This document shows, one piece after another, positions 16,321 to 23,673 of a stretch of DNA of 29,453 nt (its first letter is position 1; each line of letters opens with the position of its first letter). The stretch spans positions 1 to 29,453 of the forward strand of contig CAJKMG010000024.1 of assembly GCA_905200945.1 (NCBI GenBank), written 5' to 3'. The position numbers and the translations under genes were made by a program. A model generated the notes under the pieces. The model did not search any database. It was not told the DNA's origin and saw nothing but the letters and a program-made list of their open reading frames with translations. This stretch comes from an uncultured Akkermansia sp. (lineage in GTDB: Bacteria; Verrucomicrobiota; Verrucomicrobiia; Verrucomicrobiales; Akkermansiaceae).

Positions 16321-16511
16321 GGCGGGATTCTGTCAGGTTTCCTTCCCGTGCGCAAGGCTTCACCTCAAGAAACGGCAACAACTCCTGCCTTTCACCATTC
16401 CCGCAGCAGAACACGCCGAAAACACGCTCCACAAGAGAACAGCGCCCCTCCCATAAGCCACAATGCCTCCTTTCCATCATCCCTTTTGAGTAACCGGAGA
16501 AACAGAGAGAA

Positions 16512-16548
16512 AGCAAAAACCCCGCAACGGAAGAAAACCGTCGCGGGG
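16512..16548 (-). terminator. Rho-independent terminator of the thioredoxin-like gene
   Basis: An 11-bp stem with one mismatch (16520-16530 with 16538-16548) and a 7-nt loop is followed on the reverse strand by GTTTTTGCTTT. It lies 40 nt after the stop codon at 16589 and closes that single-gene unit. Confidence 0.8.
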
Positions 16549-16588
16549 TCATTTTCCCAAATCAGGGGAAAAGAAAAAGCAGCTTTAG

Positions 16589-17554
16589 TTATTTGCTCTG
16601 CGCCTTTTTGGCGGCGTCAATCTGGGCCTTGATCTTATCCTTGTTGGCAAGAATGCCGGCCTTGATGCGGGGGGCCTGCATCCCGGCTTCCGTTCCCGGC
16701 TTCAACTCGGCCACCTTATCCAGAATCAGAACGGCGCCGTCCACGTCACCGGTGGAATTCAGATAGGTCCCGAACTCCATCATCAGCAACTGCTGCTGTG
16801 TTTCCGGAAGAAGCTTGTCGCGGTCGGGATATGCCTTAACCACCTGAAGGGCTTCCGCAGGCGTAGTCTTGTCCGTCAGCTTGCCGGCAAGATAATTTTG
16901 AACGTCCTTCCGTTCCTTCTTAAGCTGGTCGGAAAGGGCGTCTGCGGCTTTCAGACCGGACTTATCATCCTTGTCCAGCTTCTTGATTTCCGCTTTCACG
17001 TCGCCATAAAAATTGTCTACATATTCCTGAGGAGCCAGCTTGAGCACTTCCATCAGAGCGGCAACCTTCGCCTCATCCGTAGCAGCCTTGGCGACATTCG
17101 CTTCCGCGGCATTAAGAGCTTCCTTGTTTTTCAGGGCATCCTGCATGGCTTTCATGACATCATCCCCGGAGCGCCCTCCAACAAATCCCCCGAAAGGCTT
17201 GCCGGAAGCGTCCGCAAACACAACTGTCGGGAATCCCCGCACGCCGTACTGCTGGGCAAGCTTTTCATTGGCGGCTTTCATTTCCTTGGACTGTTCCTTG
17301 CCGCGCGGATAATCCAGCTCCACCAGCACGAAATTTTTCTGCGCTTCCTTCTGGAAATCAGGCTTGCTGAATACGTTGGCGCGGAGCTGCATGCAAGGGG
17401 GGCACCAGTCGGAACCGGTGAACTCGATCATTAAATCCTTTTTCTGTTCGGCGGCCTGTTTTTTGGCGGCATCCATATCGGTAATCCACCCTTCCGCGGC
17501 AAAGCAGGGAGCGACGCAGGCGGCAACAACAATTGGCAGAATTTGTTTAATCAT
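16589..17554 (-). CDS. Periplasmic thioredoxin-family protein, 321 aa
   Basis: A signal peptide (MIKQILPIVVAACVAPCFAA) is followed by a thioredoxin domain at about 25-140: a strand MIEFTGSDW, the active site CPPC at 51-54, and the cis-proline in GVRGFPTVVF (Pro109). The CPPC dipeptide differs from the common CGPC of thioredoxin and from CPHC of DsbA, and resembles secreted DUF255/thioredoxin_7-type proteins. The C-terminal half (about 145-321) is Lys/Ala-rich and all-helical, with a repeat-like feel as in TPR proteins (EALQVVKAYPDRDKL, DGAVLILDKVAELKPGTE). A disulfide oxidoreductase or thiol-maintenance role in the envelope is likely. It is transcribed alone, with its own promoter and terminator. 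Confidence 0.88.
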   Translation of the reverse strand: MIKQILPIVVAACVAPCFAAEGWITDMDAAKKQAAEQKKDLMIEFTGSDWCPPCMQLRANVFSKPDFQKEAQKNFVLVELDYPRGKEQSKEMKAANEKLAQQYGVRGFPTVVFADASGKPFGGFVGGRSGDDVMKAMQDALKNKEALNAAEANVAKAATDEAKVAALMEVLKLAPQEYVDNFYGDVKAEIKKLDKDDKSGLKAADALSDQLKKERKDVQNYLAGKLTDKTTPAEALQVVKAYPDRDKLLPETQQQLLMMEFGTYLNSTGDVDGAVLILDKVAELKPGTEAGMQAPRIKAGILANKDKIKAQIDAAKKAQSK

Positions 17555-17556
17555 AT

Positions 17557-17595
17557 CTACAATTCAATATTGTAGAATCGGACAGCCCGCGTCAA
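17557..17595 (-). promoter_or_regulatory. Promoter of the thioredoxin-like gene with an overlapping palindrome
   Basis: Reverse strand: TTGACG (17590-17595), 15-nt spacer, TACAAT (17569-17574). A perfect 7-5-7 inverted repeat CTACAAT-N5-ATTGTAG covers 17557-17575, overlapping the -10 box and ending 2 nt before the ATG at 17554. It could be an operator or a hairpin at the start of the message. The spacing is short, so the exact boxes are uncertain. Confidence 0.45.
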
Positions 17596-17725
17596 TCCCC
17601 TGTTCAATCATTTTTAGAAAATCTCCAAAAGGACGCGTCTTCCGCAGGAAAGTCCGCAACCGGCTGATACCGGAAAAACTGATGCCCCATGGGAAGACGG
17701 TGTCATTATTGAAGCAAATCGGGAG

Positions 17726-17754
17726 TTGCCTTTCAGCCTGTTTTCACTTATGTA
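17726..17754 (+). promoter_or_regulatory. Possible promoter of the dehydrogenase gene
   Basis: TTGCCT (17726-17731) and TATGTA (17749-17754) are separated by 17 nt, and the ATG at 17766 follows 11 nt later. The match to consensus is moderate. Confidence 0.3.
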
Positions 17755-17765
17755 CTGAACCTATC

Positions 17766-18995
17766 ATGAACACGGTTTTAATCATTGGAGCAGGCGGCGT
17801 TGGGCATGTGGTAGCCAACAAATGCGCCCAGCTGCCGGATATTTTTCAAAACATTCATCTGGCCTCCCGAACGAAAAGCAAATGCGATGCCGTTGCGGAG
17901 GACGTGCGCTCCAGAACGGGCGTCAGCATCACTACCCATTCCGTAGATGCGGACGACGTGCCCGCCACCGTGGCCCTCATCCGGGAAATCAAGCCGCAGC
18001 TGCTGATCAACGTGGCCCTTCCCTACCAGGATCTCACCCTGATGGAAGCCTGCTTGGAAACCGGCGTCAACTACCTGGATACCGCCAACTATGAACCCCG
18101 TGACGTAGCCAAATTCGAATACTCCTGGCAATGGGCGTACCAGGAGCAATTCCGCAAAGCCGGACTTTTTGCCCTGCTGGGTTCCGGCTTTGACCCCGGC
18201 GTTACCAATGTCTTCACGGCGTGGGCTCTCAAGCATCACTTTGACGAAATCCATACGTTGGACATCATTGACGTCAATGGCGGCAACCATGGCAAGGCTT
18301 TCGCCACCAACTTCAACCCGGAAATCAACATCCGGGAAGTAACGGCGCCCTGCCGCCATTGGGAAGACGGAGCCTTCCGGGAAACCGCCCCCATGAGCAT
18401 GCACCAAAGTTTCACCTGCCCGCAGGAAGTGGGCACCTATGAAATCTACCGCATGTACCATGAAGAAATGGAAAGCCTGGTCAAGCACATCCCCACCATC
18501 CGCCGGGCGCAATTCTGGATGTCCTTCTCACCGAACTACCTCAAGCACCTGGAAGTCCTTCAGAACGTGGGCATGACCCGCATTGACCCGGTCATGTACA
18601 ACGGAGTTGAAATCATCCCGCTGCAATTCCTCAAGGCCGTTCTGCCGGACCCCGGGGACCTGGGCAAGACGACCAGGGGAAAAACCTGCATCGGCAACGT
18701 CATCACCGGAATCAAGGACGGCCAATTCAAGGCTGTGTACATTTACAACATTTGCGACCATGAACAATGCTTTAAAGAAGTAGGTTCCCAGGCCATTTCC
18801 TATACTACGGGGGTTCCGGCCATGATCGGCGCGGAAATGATCCTTACGGGCAAATGGACTGGCGCAGGAGTCTTCAATATGGAACAAAATGATCCGGACC
18901 CCTTCATGGACGAGCTCAACAGGCGCGGCCTACCCTGGCACTGCGTGGAACTCACGGAAGAACAGGCCAAAACCCTGAAGGTCAACCAGCAATAA
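17766..18995 (+). CDS. Carboxynorspermidine dehydrogenase/saccharopine dehydrogenase-family protein
   Basis: The 409-residue NAD(P)-dependent oxidoreductase opens with a Rossmann motif: MNTVLIIGAGGVGHVVANKC, with GAGGVG at 8-13. LASRTKSKCDAVAEDV then matches the carboxynorspermidine dehydrogenase branch (Vibrio CASDH type), which makes carboxy(nor)spermidine for the bacterial alternative spermidine pathway. Further marks are INVALPYQDLTLMEACLETGVNYLDTANYE and LLGSGFDPGVTNVFTAWA. True saccharopine dehydrogenases share these, so lysine metabolism is the alternative. The partner decarboxylase gene (nspC) is not in the window. I use the ATG at 17766; the open frame extends 134 codons upstream through the divergent promoter region. 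A strong terminator follows, so this is a single-gene unit. Confidence 0.85.
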   Translation: MNTVLIIGAGGVGHVVANKCAQLPDIFQNIHLASRTKSKCDAVAEDVRSRTGVSITTHSVDADDVPATVALIREIKPQLLINVALPYQDLTLMEACLETGVNYLDTANYEPRDVAKFEYSWQWAYQEQFRKAGLFALLGSGFDPGVTNVFTAWALKHHFDEIHTLDIIDVNGGNHGKAFATNFNPEINIREVTAPCRHWEDGAFRETAPMSMHQSFTCPQEVGTYEIYRMYHEEMESLVKHIPTIRRAQFWMSFSPNYLKHLEVLQNVGMTRIDPVMYNGVEIIPLQFLKAVLPDPGDLGKTTRGKTCIGNVITGIKDGQFKAVYIYNICDHEQCFKEVGSQAISYTTGVPAMIGAEMILTGKWTGAGVFNMEQNDPDPFMDELNRRGLPWHCVELTEEQAKTLKVNQQ

Positions 18996-19022
18996 ATTTC
19001 AGCCATCGCTGTAGGCCCCCTC

Positions 19023-19059
19023 AAAGCCGGACATTGAATTTCCAATGTCCGGCTTTTCC
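19023..19059 (+). terminator. Rho-independent terminator after the dehydrogenase gene
   Basis: A perfect 14-bp stem (19023-19036 with 19043-19056) with a 6-nt loop is followed by TTTTCCGTTTTC. It lies 27 nt after the stop codon. It is nearly symmetrical (AAA on the left), but no reverse-strand gene ends here. Confidence 0.88.
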
Positions 19060-19201
19060 GTTTTCAGCGGGGAACAGAATTCCCCAGGACAGCACGTCAA
19101 CGCCCGCCTCCGGGAAAAAGAAAAAGTCCCGGGCGGCGTCTTTCCGCCTCAGTCATAATTTTCTGGCGGGAAGAGCAGGCAGGTTGTAAAAATCCAGTGC
19201 C

Positions 19202-20185
19202 ATGAAATATCTTGCGTTATTTCTCCTTTTCCTGCTTCAGCCGATACTGGCGGAAGATACAGCCCCATGGAAAATCGCGATCATCGGCGATACGCACGAC
19301 TCCCCCAAGCGTATGGAAGGAAGCGAGGGAGTAGCAGTCAACTTCATCAAAACCCTCTATGGGGAAATCCTGAAACACAACGTGGACATGGTCGTCCAGG
19401 TAGGGGACATGGCGGATATTGAAGGAAGCGCCCCTGTCAAGGGACTCGCCAAACGCAAGGAACTCAACAACATTCTGAGAGAAAAAGGCATCCCCTTTTA
19501 TGCCGTGCGCGGCAATCATGACTCCCTTCCTTTCCGGGCGGAACAATTCCGGGAACTCTTCCTGCCTACGCGGAGGCAGGGCGTCCAAGGGCTGGCCACC
19601 AGAAAACTGAACTACGGTATCCGCCATAAAAACGCTTCCCTGTATTTCATGGATATTGACCTTACTCCTGACCAGCTCGTGGACTTCAGCGCATGGGTTA
19701 AACGCAACAGAAGCAAGGCCAACACCGTTCCGCGACACTGCCTGGTTTTCACCCACCGCACCCTGCAGACGCCCATGCAATTCCGGGAATGCCTGTGGGG
19801 CCGTTACAATGACAGCGCGGCGGAACAACAGAACATCTTCTACCGCAATCTCCGGGATGCCGGAGTGCGCTTCGTCGTCACCGGGCACCTGCACGCCCAT
19901 GACCTGTATATAATTACCTCCCCGGACGGGAAAAACACCCTTACCTCCCTGATCTGCGCCCCTGCGGGAAACAAGGTGCTCCCCATTCCCTTTTTGCCGC
20001 CGGCAAAATCCCGGGTAAAAACCCTGCAATACCGCTCCGGCATTACGGCCTACTATATCCTGACCATTTACCCGGATTCCATGACCCTGGACACCTACGC
20101 CGCCCCCAATAACGGCATTACCGACGAAGGCCCCCAAAGCGGAGAGTTCCACAAATTGAACTCCTACGCAATTCCGATGGATTAG
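19202..20185 (+). CDS. Secreted calcineurin-like metallophosphoesterase, 327 aa
   Basis: A signal peptide (MKYLALFLLFLLQPILA) precedes a complete calcineurin-type phosphoesterase core. Motif I is GDTH at 29-32, motif II GDM at 68-70, motif III GNHD at 104-107, then His185 in VFTHR and the final GHLHAH at 228-233. These residues bind the two catalytic metal ions. The enzyme should hydrolyse phosphomono- or diesters outside the cytoplasm, but the substrate cannot be named. The last 90 residues form a beta-rich tail with TLTSLICAPAGNKVLP. It is a single gene between the terminator at 19023-19059 and a convergent reverse-strand gene. Confidence 0.9.
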   Translation: MKYLALFLLFLLQPILAEDTAPWKIAIIGDTHDSPKRMEGSEGVAVNFIKTLYGEILKHNVDMVVQVGDMADIEGSAPVKGLAKRKELNNILREKGIPFYAVRGNHDSLPFRAEQFRELFLPTRRQGVQGLATRKLNYGIRHKNASLYFMDIDLTPDQLVDFSAWVKRNRSKANTVPRHCLVFTHRTLQTPMQFRECLWGRYNDSAAEQQNIFYRNLRDAGVRFVVTGHLHAHDLYIITSPDGKNTLTSLICAPAGNKVLPIPFLPPAKSRVKTLQYRSGITAYYILTIYPDSMTLDTYAAPNNGITDEGPQSGEFHKLNSYAIPMD

Positions 20186-20310
20186 AACATACAGCTTCCC
20201 CTGTTTCTTCCATAACGCGGCATCCCGGAATCTGCCTGCTCCCGTCCGCTATGCACCCTGGCGTCCCTGGCGAAACAATGAAATTTCCGGGAAGTTCCCA
20301 ATCCCCCATG

Positions 20311-21237
20311 TTATTTCATATGCCCGGAGCCACGGGACTTGATTTTTCTATCATGCTGGCGCCCCCGGCCGCCCTTATATAAAAACTCCGTTTTTCCATC
20401 GCGGCCTACAGTCCGGTCAATCAAGTCTCCGATTTCCTGATCAGCGTACCCGGCCTTCTTAAGATATTTGACCACTTCACCAGCCTGCCCCGGATAAAAA
20501 CGGACCAGCATCTCCACAAACGCAGGTTCCAATCTCTTTTCCAGAAAAAATCTGCATAAACTGTTTCTTTTTTCATTAGCCAACAACTTATTATTGTAGT
20601 AAAGGCTGCGAGAATCACCTCCTCCGAATAAGCTCAGCTTCCTGGCCTGCACCAACTCCCATGTTCTGGCAGCACTCATTTTATCATATTCCTCCTTCAT
20701 CTTGGCCTGTTTCCGCTTTAATTCCGGATCATACTGAGTCCTGAATGTTTTCAATACGGCCGCTCCATATTCTGACCATATTCTGCACAGCTCCTTTCTC
20801 TTTACGCCGCATCGGGAAACGATTCCGGATATATCTCGGGATAAAACGCTCATCCATTCCACAACCCTAACCTTCAGATTATAATCCATGTTGTCGCACA
20901 AGCCGTCCTTCGGAGTATTCTCATCATAATTCAGAGGAAATACATCCATTGAAGAGACAGCGTAAAAAATCCATGACAACACCCTGACGTCTTCTGCGTT
21001 CACATCTCCAGCTCCCTTGGAACTAAAGGCGCCAAGCCTCTTCCGCGCCTCCCGATAACAATCCGGCAGCTCTTTTTCATGCAACAGGGAAAGAAACTCC
21101 TTCTTTTCCTGAGGAGACGTTTTGAATGCGGAGATGCTGTCGGGCAACGGAAGCCGGAACTGGGCAGGCTTCCCTTCACCACACAGAATGCCGGTGAAAC
21201 AAACGGTTAACCACACTATTTTAACGAACAGATTCAT
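20311..21237 (-). CDS. Secreted protein of unknown function, 308 aa
   Basis: I do not recognise a family. A signal peptide (MNLFVKIVWLTVCFTGILCG) is followed by a predominantly helical, Lys/Arg/Glu-rich protein. It contains several Cys (e.g. near LPDCYREARKR, DGLCDNMDYN, SRCGVKRKELCRIW), an SSMDVFPLNYDENTPKDG segment, and a strongly basic tail (GRGRQHDRKIKSRGSGHMK). The start overlaps the 3' end of the upstream Ig-like secreted gene by 17 nt, so the two are co-transcribed and possibly act together. Codon and base composition are less GC-rich than the surrounding backbone, hinting at acquired or fast-evolving genes. Confidence 0.7.
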   Translation of the reverse strand: MNLFVKIVWLTVCFTGILCGEGKPAQFRLPLPDSISAFKTSPQEKKEFLSLLHEKELPDCYREARKRLGAFSSKGAGDVNAEDVRVLSWIFYAVSSMDVFPLNYDENTPKDGLCDNMDYNLKVRVVEWMSVLSRDISGIVSRCGVKRKELCRIWSEYGAAVLKTFRTQYDPELKRKQAKMKEEYDKMSAARTWELVQARKLSLFGGGDSRSLYYNNKLLANEKRNSLCRFFLEKRLEPAFVEMLVRFYPGQAGEVVKYLKKAGYADQEIGDLIDRTVGRDGKTEFLYKGGRGRQHDRKIKSRGSGHMK

Positions 21238-22234
21238 GATGATAGTAATATTTGTTGCGATAGGTTACGGTATCCCGATCCACACAACAGCCGAATTTGG
21301 AAATTGTCACAAGATGATATCGCTGCGGCCCCCAGATTTCCTGCCTGTAAAATTCCGAAAAACTGAAATGGCACCGAACTTCCATGATTTCGCAGCCGTC
21401 AAGATGCTCCGTTCCCTCCCCCCCTTCTCCATCATGGATGCGCCACGAACACACCCAATCCCACGACTGGGGGAAATGGGAATGTTCCACGTCTGCGGCA
21501 AAAATGCCGGCCATTACATTATCCTGCAGCTGATTTGTTTCTGAAACCTCCGCCGCTTCATTCGCACCATTCCTGGAATGACCGGGATCAAAATCCGTAC
21601 CGGGAGGCTCCGAGCCCTTGTCCCTCTCTATAATCTTGACATTTTTGAAGCTGACGCTGGTCGGATGCAGCGTCAGCTTCAGGACGGCAGAGGCCCCTAT
21701 GACGGACGTTTTCCCCTCAGGAAGCCTTTCCGTAGCCATTCCTCCATTTTTGTGTTCGGCTCTGATTGCCGACGGAACAACCACATTTAGTGTCACCTTT
21801 ACTTTTCTCCCCTCACTGGTAACAGCCAGGACGGTTGCGGAACCATCACGTTGAAGCCGTTTTTTCGCAGTAACCACAATGGATATTTTACCCTTCGTTT
21901 CTTCAGGCATTTCTACGTATTTATCTCCATCTTCCACCAAATTCCATTCCAGTTCATCAACATTTCCCAACGGTTTTCCCGTCAGGGTCAATGTTATCCG
22001 TTCCCCCACACCTATCGTCTTTCTTTCCCTGTCAGCCTTCCGGTCATCAGTATTTCCCAAATATATATCAGCGGAATATTCCTCTGTTTCCGTTTCAATC
22101 CTCAACGCGCCGGAATCCTCTTCCTCCACGTCCGCATAGGAAAGACCGCACAGGAAAACTGCGCAACCTATTAAAAGGATTCTTATATTGTTAACAACAA
22201 CCGCCATCAGACGCAGATGATATCTTATTGCCAT
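21221..22234 (-). CDS. Secreted protein with an Ig-like domain, unknown function, 337 aa
   Basis: The start at 22234 gives a 34-residue signal region; the alternative ATG at 22207 gives a standard signal peptide (MAVVVNNIRILLIGCAVFLC...). After an acidic stretch (DVEEEDSGALRIETETEE) comes a beta-sandwich-like domain at about 70-155: IGVGERITLTLTGKPLG, VDELEWNLVEDGD, ISIVVTAKKRLQ, ATVLAVTSEGRKVKVTLNVVVP. This is the pattern of bacterial Ig-like domains. The C-terminal 180 residues look globular, with conserved-looking VCSWRIHDGEGG and KFGCCVDRDTVTYRNKYYYH segments. The function is not recognised. It lies 50 nt downstream of the DUF6056 gene and overlaps the next secreted gene by 17 nt. Composition is more AT-rich than neighbours. 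Confidence 0.7.
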   Translation of the reverse strand: MAIRYHLRLMAVVVNNIRILLIGCAVFLCGLSYADVEEEDSGALRIETETEEYSADIYLGNTDDRKADRERKTIGVGERITLTLTGKPLGNVDELEWNLVEDGDKYVEMPEETKGKISIVVTAKKRLQRDGSATVLAVTSEGRKVKVTLNVVVPSAIRAEHKNGGMATERLPEGKTSVIGASAVLKLTLHPTSVSFKNVKIIERDKGSEPPGTDFDPGHSRNGANEAAEVSETNQLQDNVMAGIFAADVEHSHFPQSWDWVCSWRIHDGEGGEGTEHLDGCEIMEVRCHFSFSEFYRQEIWGPQRYHLVTISKFGCCVDRDTVTYRNKYYYHHESVR

Positions 22235-22284
22235 TTCCCATTATTTCATAGCAAAAAGCTCTAACATTCCGCATCCTTTGCCTG

Positions 22285-23673
22285 CTAAAAGATTCTGATG
22301 CTCTTCACGCCATAATACATCGCCGCGCCTCTGTTGACGTAGTCTTCCGGGTTTTGCGACAGATCCACCCAGAAAATGAAAGAACACCACGGGGAGGGAG
22401 GAGAGAGGGGAGGAACAATGATTTCCTGCATGCCGGCCTTTTTCTGCTCCAGAATCAGGCAGACGCGCTTTTCATGCTGCCCGAACAGAAGCAGATGATC
22501 ATGAATGGTTGAAAAAACACATATTCCGGACAACGCCAGAAAAACAGCCACAGTTATCTGCGGACGGGGCACGGCACCGGGGATGCCGTACCACATACGA
22601 AGAAGGGCCAGCACGCCGATACCGAACAGCAGGGTGGCGGAAAACATGGCATGATCCGCCGGAATGACGGCGGCGGCGAAAGAAAGAGCCATGGCATAAG
22701 ACGCCAGAATATATGCCGCCGCTATTCCAAAGGAAATTTTCCATGCCCGGAAAGAGTTCCGGTCTCTGTGGAATTTTTTCCAGAGAACCCAGGCAGCCGC
22801 CACGCCCAGCAACACCGGAAGAGCCAGGTATTCATGCATCCGGAGCAGGAGCGAAGGGAGAGCTTCCCATCTGCTCCAAAAACCGGAAAGGGGTTCCGCG
22901 CAGCCGGGAGTGGCGGAATGCATCCGGGCGGAAATGCCGGGCGCAAGCAGCATGCACAGGGAACCTGCCACCTGAAACGCAAGGCCCGCATAAAACCACA
23001 GGGGAAGTTTTTCCTTCCGCACCAGGCGGACAAAGATGAACAAGGCTCCCAGCAACAGCCAGGTTCCCGGAATATTGTTTTCATTGGTCATGCCCGCCGG
23101 AAATCCCAGAACAGCCGCAGCGACAAACTTTCCCCAGCTATTGTTTCTTCCGGAATCTCCCTTTCTCCCGGATTCCGCGTCTTCCAGCAAACCGCGGTAC
23201 AGACACAGAAAGCCCAGCCAGACGGCGGCGCCCCAGGAATAGTTGGTGGCGCCGGAGAGCCAGTAAATCGTGACGCCGGGCCGGGCCGTGCACGTGAACA
23301 GCAGGAGAAGCCCCAATCCGAACAGACGCACGTCCGGCCAGGAACGGGGATCCACCCTGCGCCCGGAAGCCAGATAAAACATCATCAGCGCAAGACCGAC
23401 CTGCACAAAGGGGTTGAGCAGCATGAAGAGCCATTTTCCCGCCGTCGCTACGGCAAAGGCCAGGTATTCCCCTATTCTGGGATTCCAGGTCATGTAGGAG
23501 GCTACGCAGCGCTCCCAGACCAGGCTGAAAGAGAAGCAGTGCTCCATGCCCGTCAGGGCATGATGGTACGTATCGGAAGTGAGAGGACTCCACCAGCTGA
23601 GCAGCGCCGTATACAATAAGGCGGCTGCGGTCAGCGCCCAAAACCACACCCTGGACGTGCGGGGGGACATCAT
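22285..23673 (-). CDS. DUF6056-family polytopic membrane protein, 462 aa
   Basis: About ten hydrophobic helices are visible. The signature regions fit DUF6056, a glycosyltransferase-like integral-membrane family (GtrC-like topology): SWWSPLTSDTYHHAL (26-40), NPRIGEYLAFAVATAGK (64-80), NPFVQVGLALMMFYLASGRR, ARPGVTIYWLSGATNYSWGA (130-149) and AGMTNENN. The acidic residue in the first periplasmic loop (SDTYHH) would fit a GT-C fold in which a lipid-linked sugar is transferred on the outer face of the membrane; the substrate is unknown. The ATG at 23673 overlaps the ftsZ stop by one base (TGATG), so translation is coupled to ftsZ; a second ATG follows directly at 23670. Confidence 0.82.
   Translation of the reverse strand: MMSPRTSRVWFWALTAAALLYTALLSWWSPLTSDTYHHALTGMEHCFSFSLVWERCVASYMTWNPRIGEYLAFAVATAGKWLFMLLNPFVQVGLALMMFYLASGRRVDPRSWPDVRLFGLGLLLLFTCTARPGVTIYWLSGATNYSWGAAVWLGFLCLYRGLLEDAESGRKGDSGRNNSWGKFVAAAVLGFPAGMTNENNIPGTWLLLGALFIFVRLVRKEKLPLWFYAGLAFQVAGSLCMLLAPGISARMHSATPGCAEPLSGFWSRWEALPSLLLRMHEYLALPVLLGVAAAWVLWKKFHRDRNSFRAWKISFGIAAAYILASYAMALSFAAAVIPADHAMFSATLLFGIGVLALLRMWYGIPGAVPRPQITVAVFLALSGICVFSTIHDHLLLFGQHEKRVCLILEQKKAGMQEIIVPPLSPPSPWCSFIFWVDLSQNPEDYVNRGAAMYYGVKSIRIF

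Noticed and set aside
19119..19160. GC-rich stretch as a second terminator before the phosphoesterase
   Set aside because: The possible stem is only about 5 bp and has no T-run.
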